NCBI GenBank assembly: GCA_937901915.1
Contig: CALGUD010000153.1
Span: forward strand, 17,913-81,912
Direction of reading: 5' to 3'
DNA length: 64,000 nucleotides
Source: an uncultured Flavobacteriaceae bacterium
Lineage (GTDB): Bacteria; Bacteroidota; Bacteroidia; Flavobacteriales; Flavobacteriaceae
Positions 1 through 7,885 of this stretch are shown piece by piece. The notes beneath the pieces were generated by a model. The model did no database searches. It was not told the DNA's origin and was given only the letters and a program-made list of their open reading frames with translations. The position numbers and the translations under genes were made by a program. Position 1 is the first letter of the stretch. Every line of letters starts with the position of its first letter.

Positions 1-293
1 CCGCGGTCGCCACGCCCATGTAAAAATATAACAAGTGGTATTTTTTCTTCGGTTTCTTCAGGAGAATAAAGCCTGTAGCCCATTTCGAGCCCGCTGGAAG
101 ACCTGTATGAGTTTTTCTTCAACACATTGTCCGCATGTGTTTTTACCCAGTCCAGGGTTTCTTCATCCGTTAATTCTTTTGCAGTTAGTGTATCAATAGT
201 TTCTGCATCTTCTTCTATTTTTTTAGTTTCGGTTTTACAACCCAAAAGGCAAACAGAGATAGAAATACATGTGAGCAACAGCAATTTTTTCAT
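1..293 (-). CDS. Alpha/beta-hydrolase lipoprotein (predicted esterase/peptidase), truncated by window edge
   Basis: Reading leftward from an ATG at 293, the frame stays open to the window edge, giving 97 codons. The N-terminus is a lipoprotein signal: lysines, a leucine-rich core and the lipobox LLGC with Cys19. An acidic linker follows, then a segment with RLYSPEE and PLVIFLHGRGDRG, the first strand and oxyanion-hole region of secreted alpha/beta hydrolases of the predicted peptidase/esterase type (COG4099-like). The Ser/Asp/His catalytic residues lie outside the window, so the enzyme class is an inference from about 30 residues. It is probably anchored in the outer or cytoplasmic membrane. 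It converges with nothing visible and lies 65 bp upstream, on the same strand, of the hydroxylase stop. Confidence 0.7.
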   Translation of the reverse strand, partial: MKKLLLLTCISISVCLLGCKTETKKIEEDAETIDTLTAKELTDEETLDWVKTHADNVLKKNSYRSSSGLEMGYRLYSPEETEEKIPLVIFLHGRGDR

Positions 294-358
294 AAGAAGT
301 GAATTATACATTCTCTCAAAAATAAAAAGATTGTATTAAACCCCGAAATTTTTATCCC

Positions 359-1276
359 TTAATTAGTTACAGGAACTTTGCAACATTCTTTACATATGTT
401 TCTGAATGGAAAGCCCATTTGTTGTACATAATCTTTGTCTTTCGGATAGGATAAATATTCTTTTATAACCCCTACCTGTTCAACTTCGCCTTTCCTGTTA
501 TAATAAGTACGGAAAATAATATCCCAAAAAGGAATAATATTCCCAAAATTCCCGGCTTCTTCTAATTTTTGACTATGATGAAAATGGTGTACCTGCGGGG
601 TTACAACAATATAATCTAAAAAGCCGGTTTTAGTTTGAATGTTGGCATGGGAAATATAGGCTATAACCACATGTGTAACACTCACTGCAAAAATAACCTG
701 GTCATTAAACCCCAATATCAGTAAAGGGACTATTTTAAGGACAGCATTAAGAAAAATGTTTATGGGGTGTATCCAGTTTGTTTTAAACCAGTTCATTGAC
801 TCTGGCAAATGGTGAATAGAATGGATTTTCCATAAAAACATGCTCAATATAGAATTCCTGTTCCCGGTATGGCTTAACCTGTGGTAGAAATAGGGAAGAA
901 GTTCACCAATCAACAAAGCAATGATGAAGCTCAATATAAAAGGAATTTGCTCCCAAATATTAGCAGGGATAAAAAAAGAATTCTGAATATATAAAACCAA
1001 AGTTAAAGCTGCAGCTTTTCCTAAAGAATCAAAAAGGGTTGTTGACAGGATAAAATGCTTTAGTTCCGGCCACAAGTCACTTTTCCTGGCTTTCCAGTGC
1101 GGTTTTAATGGTAAAACTTGCTCAAATATTAATATGTAAACTGCAGAGAACAGAAAAATAAAATACGAGGTAATTTCAAAACTCCAGTTTTTGTTAATTG
1201 CCAGGTAAACGATTGAAAATGTGGTAATCAATAATAGAGGAACCACTGCATAGGGTATAATTTTAGTATATTTCAT
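359..1276 (-). CDS. Sterol desaturase/fatty acid hydroxylase family membrane protein
   Basis: This 305-residue integral membrane protein carries the histidine clusters of the di-iron hydroxylase family: HRLSH (residues 132-136), HSIHH (152-156), a further His near 210, and HHFHH (230-234), interleaved with about five hydrophobic segments. Family members use O2 and a di-iron centre to hydroxylate or desaturate lipids; the substrate here cannot be told. The start is the ATG at 1276. It lies 49 bp downstream of the SigZ-like sigma factor on the same strand, so the two are probably co-transcribed and the hydroxylase may modify membrane lipids under control of that sigma factor. The linkage to a stress response is inference. 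Confidence 0.85.
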   Translation of the reverse strand: MKYTKIIPYAVVPLLLITTFSIVYLAINKNWSFEITSYFIFLFSAVYILIFEQVLPLKPHWKARKSDLWPELKHFILSTTLFDSLGKAAALTLVLYIQNSFFIPANIWEQIPFILSFIIALLIGELLPYFYHRLSHTGNRNSILSMFLWKIHSIHHLPESMNWFKTNWIHPINIFLNAVLKIVPLLILGFNDQVIFAVSVTHVVIAYISHANIQTKTGFLDYIVVTPQVHHFHHSQKLEEAGNFGNIIPFWDIIFRTYYNRKGEVEQVGVIKEYLSYPKDKDYVQQMGFPFRNICKECCKVPVTN

Positions 1277-1325
1277 TCTTGTCTTTTTCTTTATAGTCGT
1301 AACTAGTAGAAAAAAGACGCAAGGT

Positions 1326-1898
1326 TTAGAAGGTTAAATTCAGTTTTTTCATTTCGGCAAGAATTTCCGGGGGTAATTTACAATCCTTTTTAAGTTCAAA
1401 GTCAGTTATCTGTCCTTTGTTGTTATAGGAAAGGTCAATACAGTCTGCAATGAGTTCTTTTAATTTTTTTCTGCCTCTCTGTATCCTGGATTTTGTAGCT
1501 GTGAGACTTAAATTGAGTGTTTCTGCAATTTCCTTTTGCGATTTTTGTTCAATATCGCTCAGGTAAAGAGGTTCACTATATTCTTTTGGGAGATAGGTTT
1601 GAATAACAAACCCTGATAAGTCACAAAAACAAACATTTGGGTTTTGTGATGTCTCCGGGTCTGCACTTAAAGGCTCAGTTTTTTTATTTTTTCGGTAGTG
1701 GTCTGCAATGGTATTTCTTGTTACCTGGTATAACCATGCTTTATAATTTTGAATCTCGGTTTTACGCTCCAGGTTATCAAATAATTTAATACTGATTTCC
1801 TGTAAAATATCATCTGCCAAAGAAGGATCATCAATTTTAGATTTAATAAAATCGGTTAAGGCGAATTTATGTTCATCCCATATTTTTTGGAAATTCAT
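1326..1898 (-). CDS. RNA polymerase sigma-70 family factor, SigZ-like (ECF)
   Basis: A short sigma factor with region 2 at about residues 5-75 (QNYKAWLYQVTRNTIADHYRK is the region 2.3/2.4 signature) and a region 4 helix-turn-helix at about 118-160 (EIAETLNLSLTATKSRIQRG). The C-terminal extension with conserved Cys and DFELKK pattern resembles the SigZ subgroup rather than ordinary ECF factors. An in-frame TTG lies at 1910, but the ATG at 1898 gives the standard N-terminus MNFQKIWDEH and is preferred. No anti-sigma gene is adjacent; the downstream partner is the fatty acid hydroxylase-type protein. A promoter at 1957-1987 reads into it, and a degenerate copy of that promoter sits 1.46 kb away. 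Confidence 0.85.
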   Translation of the reverse strand: MNFQKIWDEHKFALTDFIKSKIDDPSLADDILQEISIKLFDNLERKTEIQNYKAWLYQVTRNTIADHYRKNKKTEPLSADPETSQNPNVCFCDLSGFVIQTYLPKEYSEPLYLSDIEQKSQKEIAETLNLSLTATKSRIQRGRKKLKELIADCIDLSYNNKGQITDFELKKDCKLPPEILAEMKKLNLTF

Positions 1899-1951
1899 AT
1901 GGTTATGCAATTTCAGGATTGTATTTCATTTACGATTTTATTCTTTCAATC

Positions 1952-1982
1952 ATTTTTAAATATAGTATAACCATTCTTTTAA
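1952..1982. repeat. 31-bp direct repeat, copy 1 (intact promoter copy)
   Basis: Identical in 28 of 31 positions to 3412-3442. This copy contains the -7 box and spacer of the sigma factor promoter. The two copies bracket the DUF4386 and small secreted protein genes. Confidence 0.7.
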
Positions 1983-1987
1983 GCAAA
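1957..1987 (-). promoter_or_regulatory. Promoter of the sigZ-hydroxylase operon
   Basis: On the minus strand the sequence reads TTTG (complement of 1984-1987), 19 bp, then TATATTTA (complement of 1957-1964), close to the Bacteroidota consensus TTTG-N19-TAnnTTTG. Transcription would begin near 1950, leaving a leader of about 50 nt before the ATG at 1898. The surrounding 31 bp are repeated in the same orientation at 3412-3442, where both boxes have decayed. Confidence 0.55.
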
Positions 1988-2113
1988 ACAAACTACTACG
2001 TTAATTTTTCCGGTTCACTCAAAAAGAAAGAATGTCTTGTAAAAACATATTAGTAACAAAAATTAGGGTTACTCGTCTTCCCTGTAAGAGTGACCAATCA
2101 AAAACCAAACAAA

Positions 2114-2800
2114 ATGAATATTCAAAAACGAGCAAGATTAGCTGGGGGACTTTATTTAATTACAGTAATTACAGGCCTTTTTAGTCTTATGTATGTTCCT
2201 AATAAAATATTTACCGGTGATCCCACAAGAACTACTCAATTACTGCAAGAACATGAATTCCTGTTTCGACTTAGTGTTGTTAGTGAAATACTTTGCTATG
2301 TTGTCTTTTTATTTCTCCCACTAATACTATATAGGCTATTAGAAAAAACAAATAAAAATCTGTCTCTTCTTATGGTTTTACTTGTTTCTGTTGCGGTTCC
2401 TATATCCTGCCTTGCAATTGCCCATAAATTAGATGTTTTAGATATTTTAGGCAGAACATCAGTTGATATGATAAATGCAGATCAATTACAACAACAAATA
2501 GGTTTTTACTATAGCAAAATTACTATAGCACAGATTTTTTGGGGATTATGGTTATTCCCATTTGGCTACTTAATATATACTTCGGGGATCATACCTAAAT
2601 TTTTTGGTGTTTTCTTAATGCTGGGAGCACTTGGATATGTAACTAAGGTTATCGGGTCTACACTTTACCCAGATTATAATGAATCTATAATTTCAACGAT
2701 TTTTAAATTACCTTCTTCAATAGGAGAAATAGGAACCTGTCTTTGGTTACTTATTGCAGGGGTAAAAAAGGAAACAAATATTTTAAATGATAAAAAGTAA
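2114..2800 (+). CDS. DUF4386 family multi-pass membrane protein
   Basis: About 228 residues with six hydrophobic segments (roughly residues 9-28, 50-76, 83-104, 135-155, 165-185 and 198-215) and the early motif RLAGGLYLI, characteristic of DUF4386 proteins of unknown function. The frame is open from a GTG at 2090, but the ATG at 2114 (MNIQKRARLAGG) matches the usual family N-terminus and is preferred. The next gene begins 4 bp after its stop or overlaps it, so the two form a translationally close pair. The pair lies divergent from the sigma factor and between two copies of a 31-bp repeat. Confidence 0.8.
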   Translation: MNIQKRARLAGGLYLITVITGLFSLMYVPNKIFTGDPTRTTQLLQEHEFLFRLSVVSEILCYVVFLFLPLILYRLLEKTNKNLSLLMVLLVSVAVPISCLAIAHKLDVLDILGRTSVDMINADQLQQQIGFYYSKITIAQIFWGLWLFPFGYLIYTSGIIPKFFGVFLMLGALGYVTKVIGSTLYPDYNESIISTIFKLPSSIGEIGTCLWLLIAGVKKETNILNDKK

Positions 2801-2804
2801 GATT

Positions 2805-3308
2805 ATGAAATGTATTATTAAAACAGGAATGTTAATATTAGTGTCATTAGTATGTGTTGATGGTGCTTTTGCACAAAATGAAAAGACAAATACAGATTTT
2901 GACTTTGTATTAGGGAGTTGGGATTTTTATACCTTAGATGGGACAAAAATAGGTGAACAGATTTATACGAAACGGGAAGAAGGTCATTTGATCGTTGAGG
3001 AGTGGAAGCTAAGTTCCGGTGGTACAGGAATGGGAATGACTTTTGTAGATCCCAAAACCGGCCTTTGGCGACAAGTATGGATGAGTCCGACGTACCACAT
3101 TGATTATTCAGGAGGTATAGATGAAAATGGTGCTATGGTGCTTGAAGGAACTTTATATCCAAATAATTCAGATGAAAGCTCACCGATTCGGGGGATTTGG
3201 GCAAAACAACCCGATGGATCTATAAAACAGGATTTTTTTGTTTTTGATGAGAAATCAAATACCTGGAATGTATTGTTTGCTGGTTATACGCTGCCTAAAA
3301 AAGAGTAA
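2805..3308 (+). CDS. Small secreted protein, DUF1579-like beta fold
   Basis: A protein of 167 residues with a signal peptide ending at about GAFAQ and a mature part patterned as an up-and-down beta barrel: FVLGSWDFYTLDGT, LIVEEWKLSSGG, TGLWRQVWMSP. The phrase F-x-x-G-x-W near the mature N-terminus is typical of DUF1579-like, lipocalin-type proteins that measure or bind small ligands. An upstream in-frame ATG at 2787 overlaps the preceding gene by 14 bp; the ATG at 2805 gives a cleaner signal peptide and is preferred. It is expected in the periplasm or outside the cell. The ligand is unknown. A strong hairpin terminator follows at 3364. Confidence 0.7.
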   Translation: MKCIIKTGMLILVSLVCVDGAFAQNEKTNTDFDFVLGSWDFYTLDGTKIGEQIYTKREEGHLIVEEWKLSSGGTGMGMTFVDPKTGLWRQVWMSPTYHIDYSGGIDENGAMVLEGTLYPNNSDESSPIRGIWAKQPDGSIKQDFFVFDEKSNTWNVLFAGYTLPKKE

Positions 3309-3363
3309 CAATGCACTATAATTAAAACCAGGAATTTTGATATTATAATTTCAGTTGCGAAAG

Positions 3364-3395
3364 AAAAGGGTGAAAAATTTTTCACCCTTTTTCAC
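3364..3395 (+). terminator. Rho-independent terminator, perfect 14-bp stem
   Basis: Arms AAAAGGGTGAAAAA (3364-3377) and its exact complement (3378-3391) meet without a loop and run into a T-rich tract. The A-tract on one side and T-tract on the other allow use in both directions. The same 28 bp recur exactly at 27592-27619. Confidence 0.75.
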
Positions 3396-3411
3396 TTTCA
3401 TTGTCCGGTTT

Positions 3412-3442
3412 ATTTTTAAATACAATACAACCATTCTTTTAA
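3412..3442. repeat. 31-bp direct repeat, copy 2 (degenerate promoter copy)
   Basis: Matches 1952-1982 at 28 of 31 positions in the same orientation. The changes hit the -7 box, and no TTTG lies at the -33 position, so this copy is probably not an active promoter. Confidence 0.7.
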
Positions 3443-3985
3443 AACATAAAACCCTCTACTCTCAATTCCTATTCAGGATTATAATACCGGTTTAAATCGG
3501 GTAAAGTTTACACAAAACCAATAAAAGTGTGTAATATTTATACATTTTACACAAATAACAAAACAACTAAATCCTCCACTCTTAAAAAATATTCATCACT
3601 TAATATTTTTAACGAGATATTTGTTTTATTCTCATTTTCAGCATTTTAACCTGTAAGGACTTTAAATTCGTTGCCATTGAGCAGAGAAAGTCAACCTGGT
3701 TTTTCCAAAAAGAGCACTTCCAAATAATCCACTCATTCTAATGGCACAGTATTGGCTAATGCAAAACTGTCAAGCACACCAAAGCTTGCCCCCGGCAAAG
3801 TTTATGTGTTTGAAACCAAAGATCACAACTGATTTATTGAATGCTAAAACTCCATAAGTGTAAACATATGGGAGAAAGTGAAAATTATAACTAATCGTTA
3901 TGATTTAAACAAAATATTAAAAATAAAACAATAGTAAATATTAAATAAATGTGCGACTTTCGCGCCCTGAAATTGAAATAAAATT

Positions 3986-5380
3986 ATGACACTAAAATAC
4001 AAAACGAATAAAACGCTTAAAGAGATTTTTAAATCATTCGATTACGTAATCCACATAAACACTTTTTTAATAATCATTGGAGCCATTTTTGTGGTTTTCA
4101 AGTTTGAGTACCAGTTTGAAGAAATCCGTACAATGATGTTCAGTACAATTTTGGGTTCGGTTTTTTTCTATTTTACTTCCTTTATGCTGGCTTTTAAAAT
4201 ATTTTTCCTGATTTTCATTTTGGTTCATTATTTACGTTATAAACCCATAAAATCTGTATCCGACGATGAGCTTCCAAAATGTACGATCATAGTGCCGGCA
4301 TACAACGAAGGTAAGTTAGTGTATGACACCCTTAGAAGTATTCACAAAAGTGATTATCCAAAAAATAAGATTCAGCTTATGGCTATCGATGATGGTAGCA
4401 AAGATGATACCTGGCAGTGGATGGAAAAAGCCAAAGGTGAACTGGGAGATTTTGTATCCATTTATAAACAACCCAAGAATCAGGGAAAAAGATTCGCATT
4501 GTACAGAGGGTTCCAGCAGGCCACCGGTGACGTTTTTGTAACCATTGACAGTGATTCTTTAGTTGAGAAAAATACGCTGCGAAATTTAGTATCACCTTTC
4601 ATAGTGAATGATAATTGTGGGGCTGTTGCAGGAAACGTTAAAATACTGAATAATAAGAAAGCAGTAATTCCAAAAATGCTCAGTGTAAGTTTTGCTTTTA
4701 GTTTTGGTTTTATCCGTTCAGCACAAAGCAAAATGGGTTCTGTATTATGTACCCCCGGAGCTCTTTCTGCCTATCGTAAAGAAGCCGTTTTAAACTGTTT
4801 AGACGATTGGTTTAACCAAACCTTTTTAGGTGTAAAAACAGATATTGGTGAGGATAGGGCAATGACAAACATGATCCTTAAACAAGGTTATAATGTTCTT
4901 TTTCAGAGTAATGCCCTTGTTTTTACAAATATCCCTGAAACTTATAAGACATTACGTAAAATGTACACCCGGTGGGAAAGAAGTAATGTAAGGGAAAACA
5001 TTATGATGTCTAAATTTGCCTTTACAAATTACAGAAAGGATTCATTATGGAAACCAAGAACATTACTGGTTAACCAGTGGCTAACAATTATTACAGCATT
5101 CCCGTCTCTAATCGCTATGTTACTGTTAATAGGAACGTATCCAAGATTGTTTATCGGATCAACCATAGTGAGTATCTTTTTATTTTCATTGATCCCGGCG
5201 ATTTATTATTCTATAAAGCATAATTATAAAAAAGCCCTCTGGATATTCTCTTACAATATTTTCTATTCCTTTTCGCTGTTCTGGATAACACCGTTCGCTA
5301 TTGTGACCGCAAGTAGAAGAGGTTGGTTAACACGGGAGTTACCTAGTGGAGGAAGTATAAAAACTACAGTAACAGCATAA
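3986..5380 (+). CDS. Membrane GT2 polysaccharide synthase (hyaluronan/chitin synthase-like)
   Basis: A 464-residue processive-type glycosyltransferase of family 2. Two N-terminal membrane segments (about 22-40 and 52-82) precede the GT-A domain, which shows IIVPAYNEG (101-109), DDGS (135-138), the metal-binding DSDS (188-191), TPGALSAYR (256-264), the catalytic GED (288-290) and YTRW (327-330), the equivalent of the Q(Q/R)xRW motif with a substitution of its first residues. Three membrane helices close the protein (about 365-385, 388-412, 418-440). Such enzymes polymerise UDP-sugars into N-acetylglucosamine-type or other surface glycans while exporting them. It stands alone, with no other polysaccharide genes next to it, and ends in a clear terminator. 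Polymer identity is not determinable here. Confidence 0.85.
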   Translation: MTLKYKTNKTLKEIFKSFDYVIHINTFLIIIGAIFVVFKFEYQFEEIRTMMFSTILGSVFFYFTSFMLAFKIFFLIFILVHYLRYKPIKSVSDDELPKCTIIVPAYNEGKLVYDTLRSIHKSDYPKNKIQLMAIDDGSKDDTWQWMEKAKGELGDFVSIYKQPKNQGKRFALYRGFQQATGDVFVTIDSDSLVEKNTLRNLVSPFIVNDNCGAVAGNVKILNNKKAVIPKMLSVSFAFSFGFIRSAQSKMGSVLCTPGALSAYRKEAVLNCLDDWFNQTFLGVKTDIGEDRAMTNMILKQGYNVLFQSNALVFTNIPETYKTLRKMYTRWERSNVRENIMMSKFAFTNYRKDSLWKPRTLLVNQWLTIITAFPSLIAMLLLIGTYPRLFIGSTIVSIFLFSLIPAIYYSIKHNYKKALWIFSYNIFYSFSLFWITPFAIVTASRRGWLTRELPSGGSIKTTVTA

Positions 5381-5403
5381 AAGTATTGTAGTGTTAATTT
5401 TTC

Positions 5404-5430
5404 AAAAGCCCTGTTTCCAGGGCTTTTTAT
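5404..5430 (+). terminator. Rho-independent terminator after the GT2 synthase
   Basis: Stem AAAGCCCTG (5405-5413) with CAGGGCTTT (5418-5426), four-base loop TTTC, followed by a T-rich tail. Confidence 0.85.
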
Positions 5431-5439
5431 TTTTACCCA

Positions 5440-5586
5440 ATGCAACTCATCCTCTCTAAAACAAAAACAAACAGCTTTCTCAAATTTTTCATATTTTTAG
5501 CTTTAATTGCGTTTATATACCTATTAGTGTTGAATAAACAAAATAAGTTAAGTTTAAATACTAGTTGTATAGCATTTTACGAATGA
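5440..5586 (+). CDS. Putative 48-residue single-pass membrane peptide overlapping the AraC gene
   Basis: An ATG at 5440 opens 48 codons that end in a TGA sharing ATGA with the start of the AraC-type gene at 5583. The product begins MQLILSKTKTNS, then has one strongly hydrophobic helix (about residues 13-31, FLKFFIFLALIAFIYLLVL) and a short polar tail. The four-base overlap suggests translational coupling to the regulator. I do not recognise the family. It could be a chance frame; the hydrophobic pattern and exact overlap are the only support. Confidence 0.35.
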   Translation: MQLILSKTKTNSFLKFFIFLALIAFIYLLVLNKQNKLSLNTSCIAFYE

Positions 5587-6500
5587 GAATAACAGATAAA
5601 GAAATACAAGCTGATCATAAAAAACGAATTAACCGGGTTTTTGAATTTATTGACAAAAACCTGGAATCTGACCTGTCTTTAAATACAGTATGTGAAATTG
5701 CTTTTTTCTCACCATTTCACTTTCATCGGGTTTTTAAGTTTATTACAGGAGAGACCTTGAATGAATATGTAAACAGACGGAAAATAGAAAAATCAGCTTT
5801 AGATTTGTTGCATAAAAACACTATGATAACAGAGTTAGCTCATAAATTTGGTTTTAGTGATAATTCTTCGTTTTCCCGGGCTTTTAAAAAATATTATGGA
5901 ATAAGCCCTACTGAATTTAGAAAGCAAAACCCAAACAGGATTAGCAAGATTCGTCAACTTCAAAGCAAGAACGGACAAGAATATCCTGAATATGACAAAT
6001 ACATTTGCATCATTGATAATCTTAAAAATTGGATAAAAATGAATGCAAAAATTGAAATTACAGAAATGCCGAAAATGAACTTGGCTTATGTTTCAAGTAT
6101 CGGATCTCAAAACCTTGAAAATGCATATAGAAAATTAATTCAATGGGCAACACCTCAAGGGTTAATAAATGACCAAACAAAAATGGTAACAATTTATTAC
6201 GACAGCTTTAAAATAACAGAAGCCAATAAGGTAAGGATGAGTGCTGCCATTTTATTAAATAAACCTATTAAGACGGAGGGAGAAATTGGACTGACTTCAA
6301 TCGAAGCAGGAAAGTTCATAGTTGGAAGCTTTGAGATTGGATTGAACGAATTTGAAAAATCATGGACAGGGCTATTTTTATGGATGAATGAAAACGGATA
6401 TAAAAAAGCGGACAGGAACCCTTTTGAGATTTATCATAACAACTTTAATGAACATCCCGAAAGAAAGGCTATTGTTGATTTTTATATACCAGTTGAATAA
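5583..6500 (+). CDS. AraC-type regulator fused to a GyrI-like ligand-binding domain
   Basis: About 305 residues. The N-terminal 105 hold two helix-turn-helix motifs of the AraC/XylS family (DLSLNTVCEIAFFSPFHFHR; ELAHKFGFSDNSSFSRAFKK, ending in the YYGISPTEFR signature). The C-terminal half, from about residue 145, is a GyrI/SOUL-like domain that binds small hydrophobic ligands in Rob and BmrR-type proteins. The frame is open from a TTG at 5565; the ATG at 5583 is preferred because it overlaps a small upstream ORF as ATGA. The architecture suggests a one-component sensor of a toxic or amphipathic compound. Neighbouring VOC and GNAT proteins, often resistance enzymes, would fit as targets, but no operator was identified. 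Confidence 0.85.
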   Translation: MRITDKEIQADHKKRINRVFEFIDKNLESDLSLNTVCEIAFFSPFHFHRVFKFITGETLNEYVNRRKIEKSALDLLHKNTMITELAHKFGFSDNSSFSRAFKKYYGISPTEFRKQNPNRISKIRQLQSKNGQEYPEYDKYICIIDNLKNWIKMNAKIEITEMPKMNLAYVSSIGSQNLENAYRKLIQWATPQGLINDQTKMVTIYYDSFKITEANKVRMSAAILLNKPIKTEGEIGLTSIEAGKFIVGSFEIGLNEFEKSWTGLFLWMNENGYKKADRNPFEIYHNNFNEHPERKAIVDFYIPVE

Positions 6501-6541
6501 AAAGCCTGTACAATAGTGTAAGAAAGCATGAGGGGGTAGTT

Positions 6542-6621
6542 GCTTCTCAAGCCTGGCCGCTGGAAAAGTTCATTCGTTGTGGCTACTTTTCTACAGACCA
6601 GGAGGATGGAGCCTTGAAAGC
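6542..6621. repeat. 80-bp imperfect dyad able to form a long stem
   Basis: The DNA folds back on itself: GCTT/TCAAG (6542-6551, one bulge) pairs with CTTGAAAGC (6613-6621), CCTGG (6552-6556) with CCAGG (6598-6602), CTG (6560-6562) with CAG (6594-6596), and GAAAAGT (6563-6569) with ACTTTTC (6585-6591), leaving a 15-nt loop. It has no T-tail and is more G/C-rich than its surroundings. It may be a small palindromic mobile element or a structured RNA. Nothing in the sequence decides between these. Confidence 0.5.
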
Positions 6622-6711
6622 CGCCCGGTCATAGTCGGGACTGTTTGTATAACTTAACAAACTGATGGAAATAAACTCACTAGATAATTTCATACATAAA
6701 GAGACAATACT

Positions 6712-7164
6712 ATGACAAAAAGTAAATTACTGGAAATGAACAATGTAGGGATCGTTGTAGAGTCCCTTGATAATGCAATTTCTTTTTTTAACGAAATAGG
6801 GCTGATACTTGAAGGACGAATGATGGTTGAAGGTGAATGGGCCGGACGTGTAACAGGACTAAGTAACCAGTCTGTTGAGGTTGCTATGATGGTTACTCCC
6901 GATGGGCATTCCCGGCTTGAACTTTCGCAATTTCTTACACCTCGTACTGTAGCAGACCACAGAACTGCCCCGGTGAACTCTCTTGGCTACCTCCGCATTA
7001 TGTTCAGGGTTGATAACCTTGACGAATTACTATCCAGGCTTAAAAAGCATGGTGCTGAACTCGTTGGGGAAGTGGTTCAGTACGAAAACATATACCGGCT
7101 CTGCTATATCCGTGGGATTGAAGGACTTCTCATCGGGCTGGCCGAACAACTCGAAAATAAATGA
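6712..7164 (+). CDS. VOC (glyoxalase/bleomycin resistance) superfamily protein
   Basis: A 150-residue protein made of two beta-alpha-beta-beta-beta modules: NVGIVVESLDNAISFFNEIGL at the start and LGYLRIMFRVDNLDELLSRLKKHGAELVGE in the second half, the usual vicinal-oxygen-chelate pattern. Candidate metal ligands cannot be assigned with certainty; an acidic residue in the final strand (residues 138-145, LIGLAEQL) is in the normal place. VOC proteins act as lyases, dioxygenases or drug-binding proteins. The neighbours are a ligand-sensing AraC protein and an acetyltransferase, a context that suits detoxification, but the substrate is unknown. Confidence 0.8.
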   Translation: MTKSKLLEMNNVGIVVESLDNAISFFNEIGLILEGRMMVEGEWAGRVTGLSNQSVEVAMMVTPDGHSRLELSQFLTPRTVADHRTAPVNSLGYLRIMFRVDNLDELLSRLKKHGAELVGEVVQYENIYRLCYIRGIEGLLIGLAEQLENK

Positions 7165-7230
7165 GTAGCCCCTGTTTTATTATTTGACGCCGTATACTTT
7201 CCAAGTGAAATTGAAAAAGAAACTATAAAT

Positions 7231-7656
7231 ATGACTATTGATATCTTAAAACAATCGGATATAACCCCAGCCCTGCAAAACCAGGTTTCGGAGCTGTTTA
7301 AACAATTAAGCAACAGAAAACAAATTGAACTTATTGAGGTCCTGAAACCGGAAAACCAGGTTTCCCTGGTGTATTGCATGGAAAACGAAAGAATAACCGG
7401 TATTGCTTCCATGTGTTTTTACCAGGTCATTTCCGGTTATAAAGGGTGGATTGAAGATGTGGTGGTGGATGCCAAAGCCAGGGGAAAAGGTGTGGGTAAA
7501 AAGCTGATTGAAAAGTTATTGGAAATTGCCAGGCAAAAAGGATTGACCGAGGTATTGCTCTTTACAGAAGACCATAGATTACCTGCCATTAATTTATATC
7601 AGAAACTCGGATTTAAATTAAAAGACAGCCGGATATATGTTTTGAATGCGGGTTAA
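7231..7656 (+). CDS. GNAT family N-acetyltransferase
   Basis: A 141-residue single-domain acetyltransferase. The acetyl-CoA pyrophosphate loop is ARGKGVG (83-89), preceded by the strand WIEDVVVDA and followed by helix KKLIEKLLEIARQKG; the C-terminal part has HRLPAINLYQKLGFK, motif B of the fold. The acceptor may be a protein N-terminus, amine metabolite or drug. The gene is 66 bp after the VOC gene on the same strand and could be in the same transcript. No regulatory signal was seen. Confidence 0.85.
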   Translation: MTIDILKQSDITPALQNQVSELFKQLSNRKQIELIEVLKPENQVSLVYCMENERITGIASMCFYQVISGYKGWIEDVVVDAKARGKGVGKKLIEKLLEIARQKGLTEVLLFTEDHRLPAINLYQKLGFKLKDSRIYVLNAG

Positions 7657-7885
7657 TTTAATTAAAAGGGTTTACTCCAAAAAAATGAACAGCAAAAACT
7701 CATAAATTTGAACAAAAAAACTCATAACTCTGCACTGTGAACTCGGATTTCCCCCCTATTTTAACTATAGTTACGTTATTACCATATTTAATGGAATAAA
7801 CACAATTACTTGAATTTATATATAGTTACCTGCAAGCTGAAAAAACTACATTCGAAATTAGAACCAATGATAAAAAAATAAAATA

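Larger units (their letters stand above)
3309..3985. other. 677-bp gene-free region with decayed promoter copy
   Basis: After the terminator this stretch holds the second copy of the 31-bp repeat (3412-3442) and then A/T-rich DNA. Between about 3620 and 3830 short open runs in different frames look protein-like (for example ILTCKDFKFVA, and APGKVYVFETKDHN in another frame) but are broken by stops, possibly a decayed lipoprotein gene. No intact gene or RNA was recognised. The last 100 bp should contain the promoter of the glycosyltransferase. Confidence 0.4.

Noticed and set aside
3620..3830. A hidden lipoprotein gene
   Set aside because: Protein-like runs occur in different frames, interrupted by stops and without a start; at best a decayed remnant.
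6542..6621. An integron attC site in a cassette array
   Set aside because: No conserved RYYYAAC/GTTRRRY ends were found, and the other gaps in this region lack similar structures.
6665..6715. A 16-codon leader peptide overlapping the VOC gene start
   Set aside because: Too short to support and without a recognisable attenuator structure; the ATGA overlap can arise by chance.
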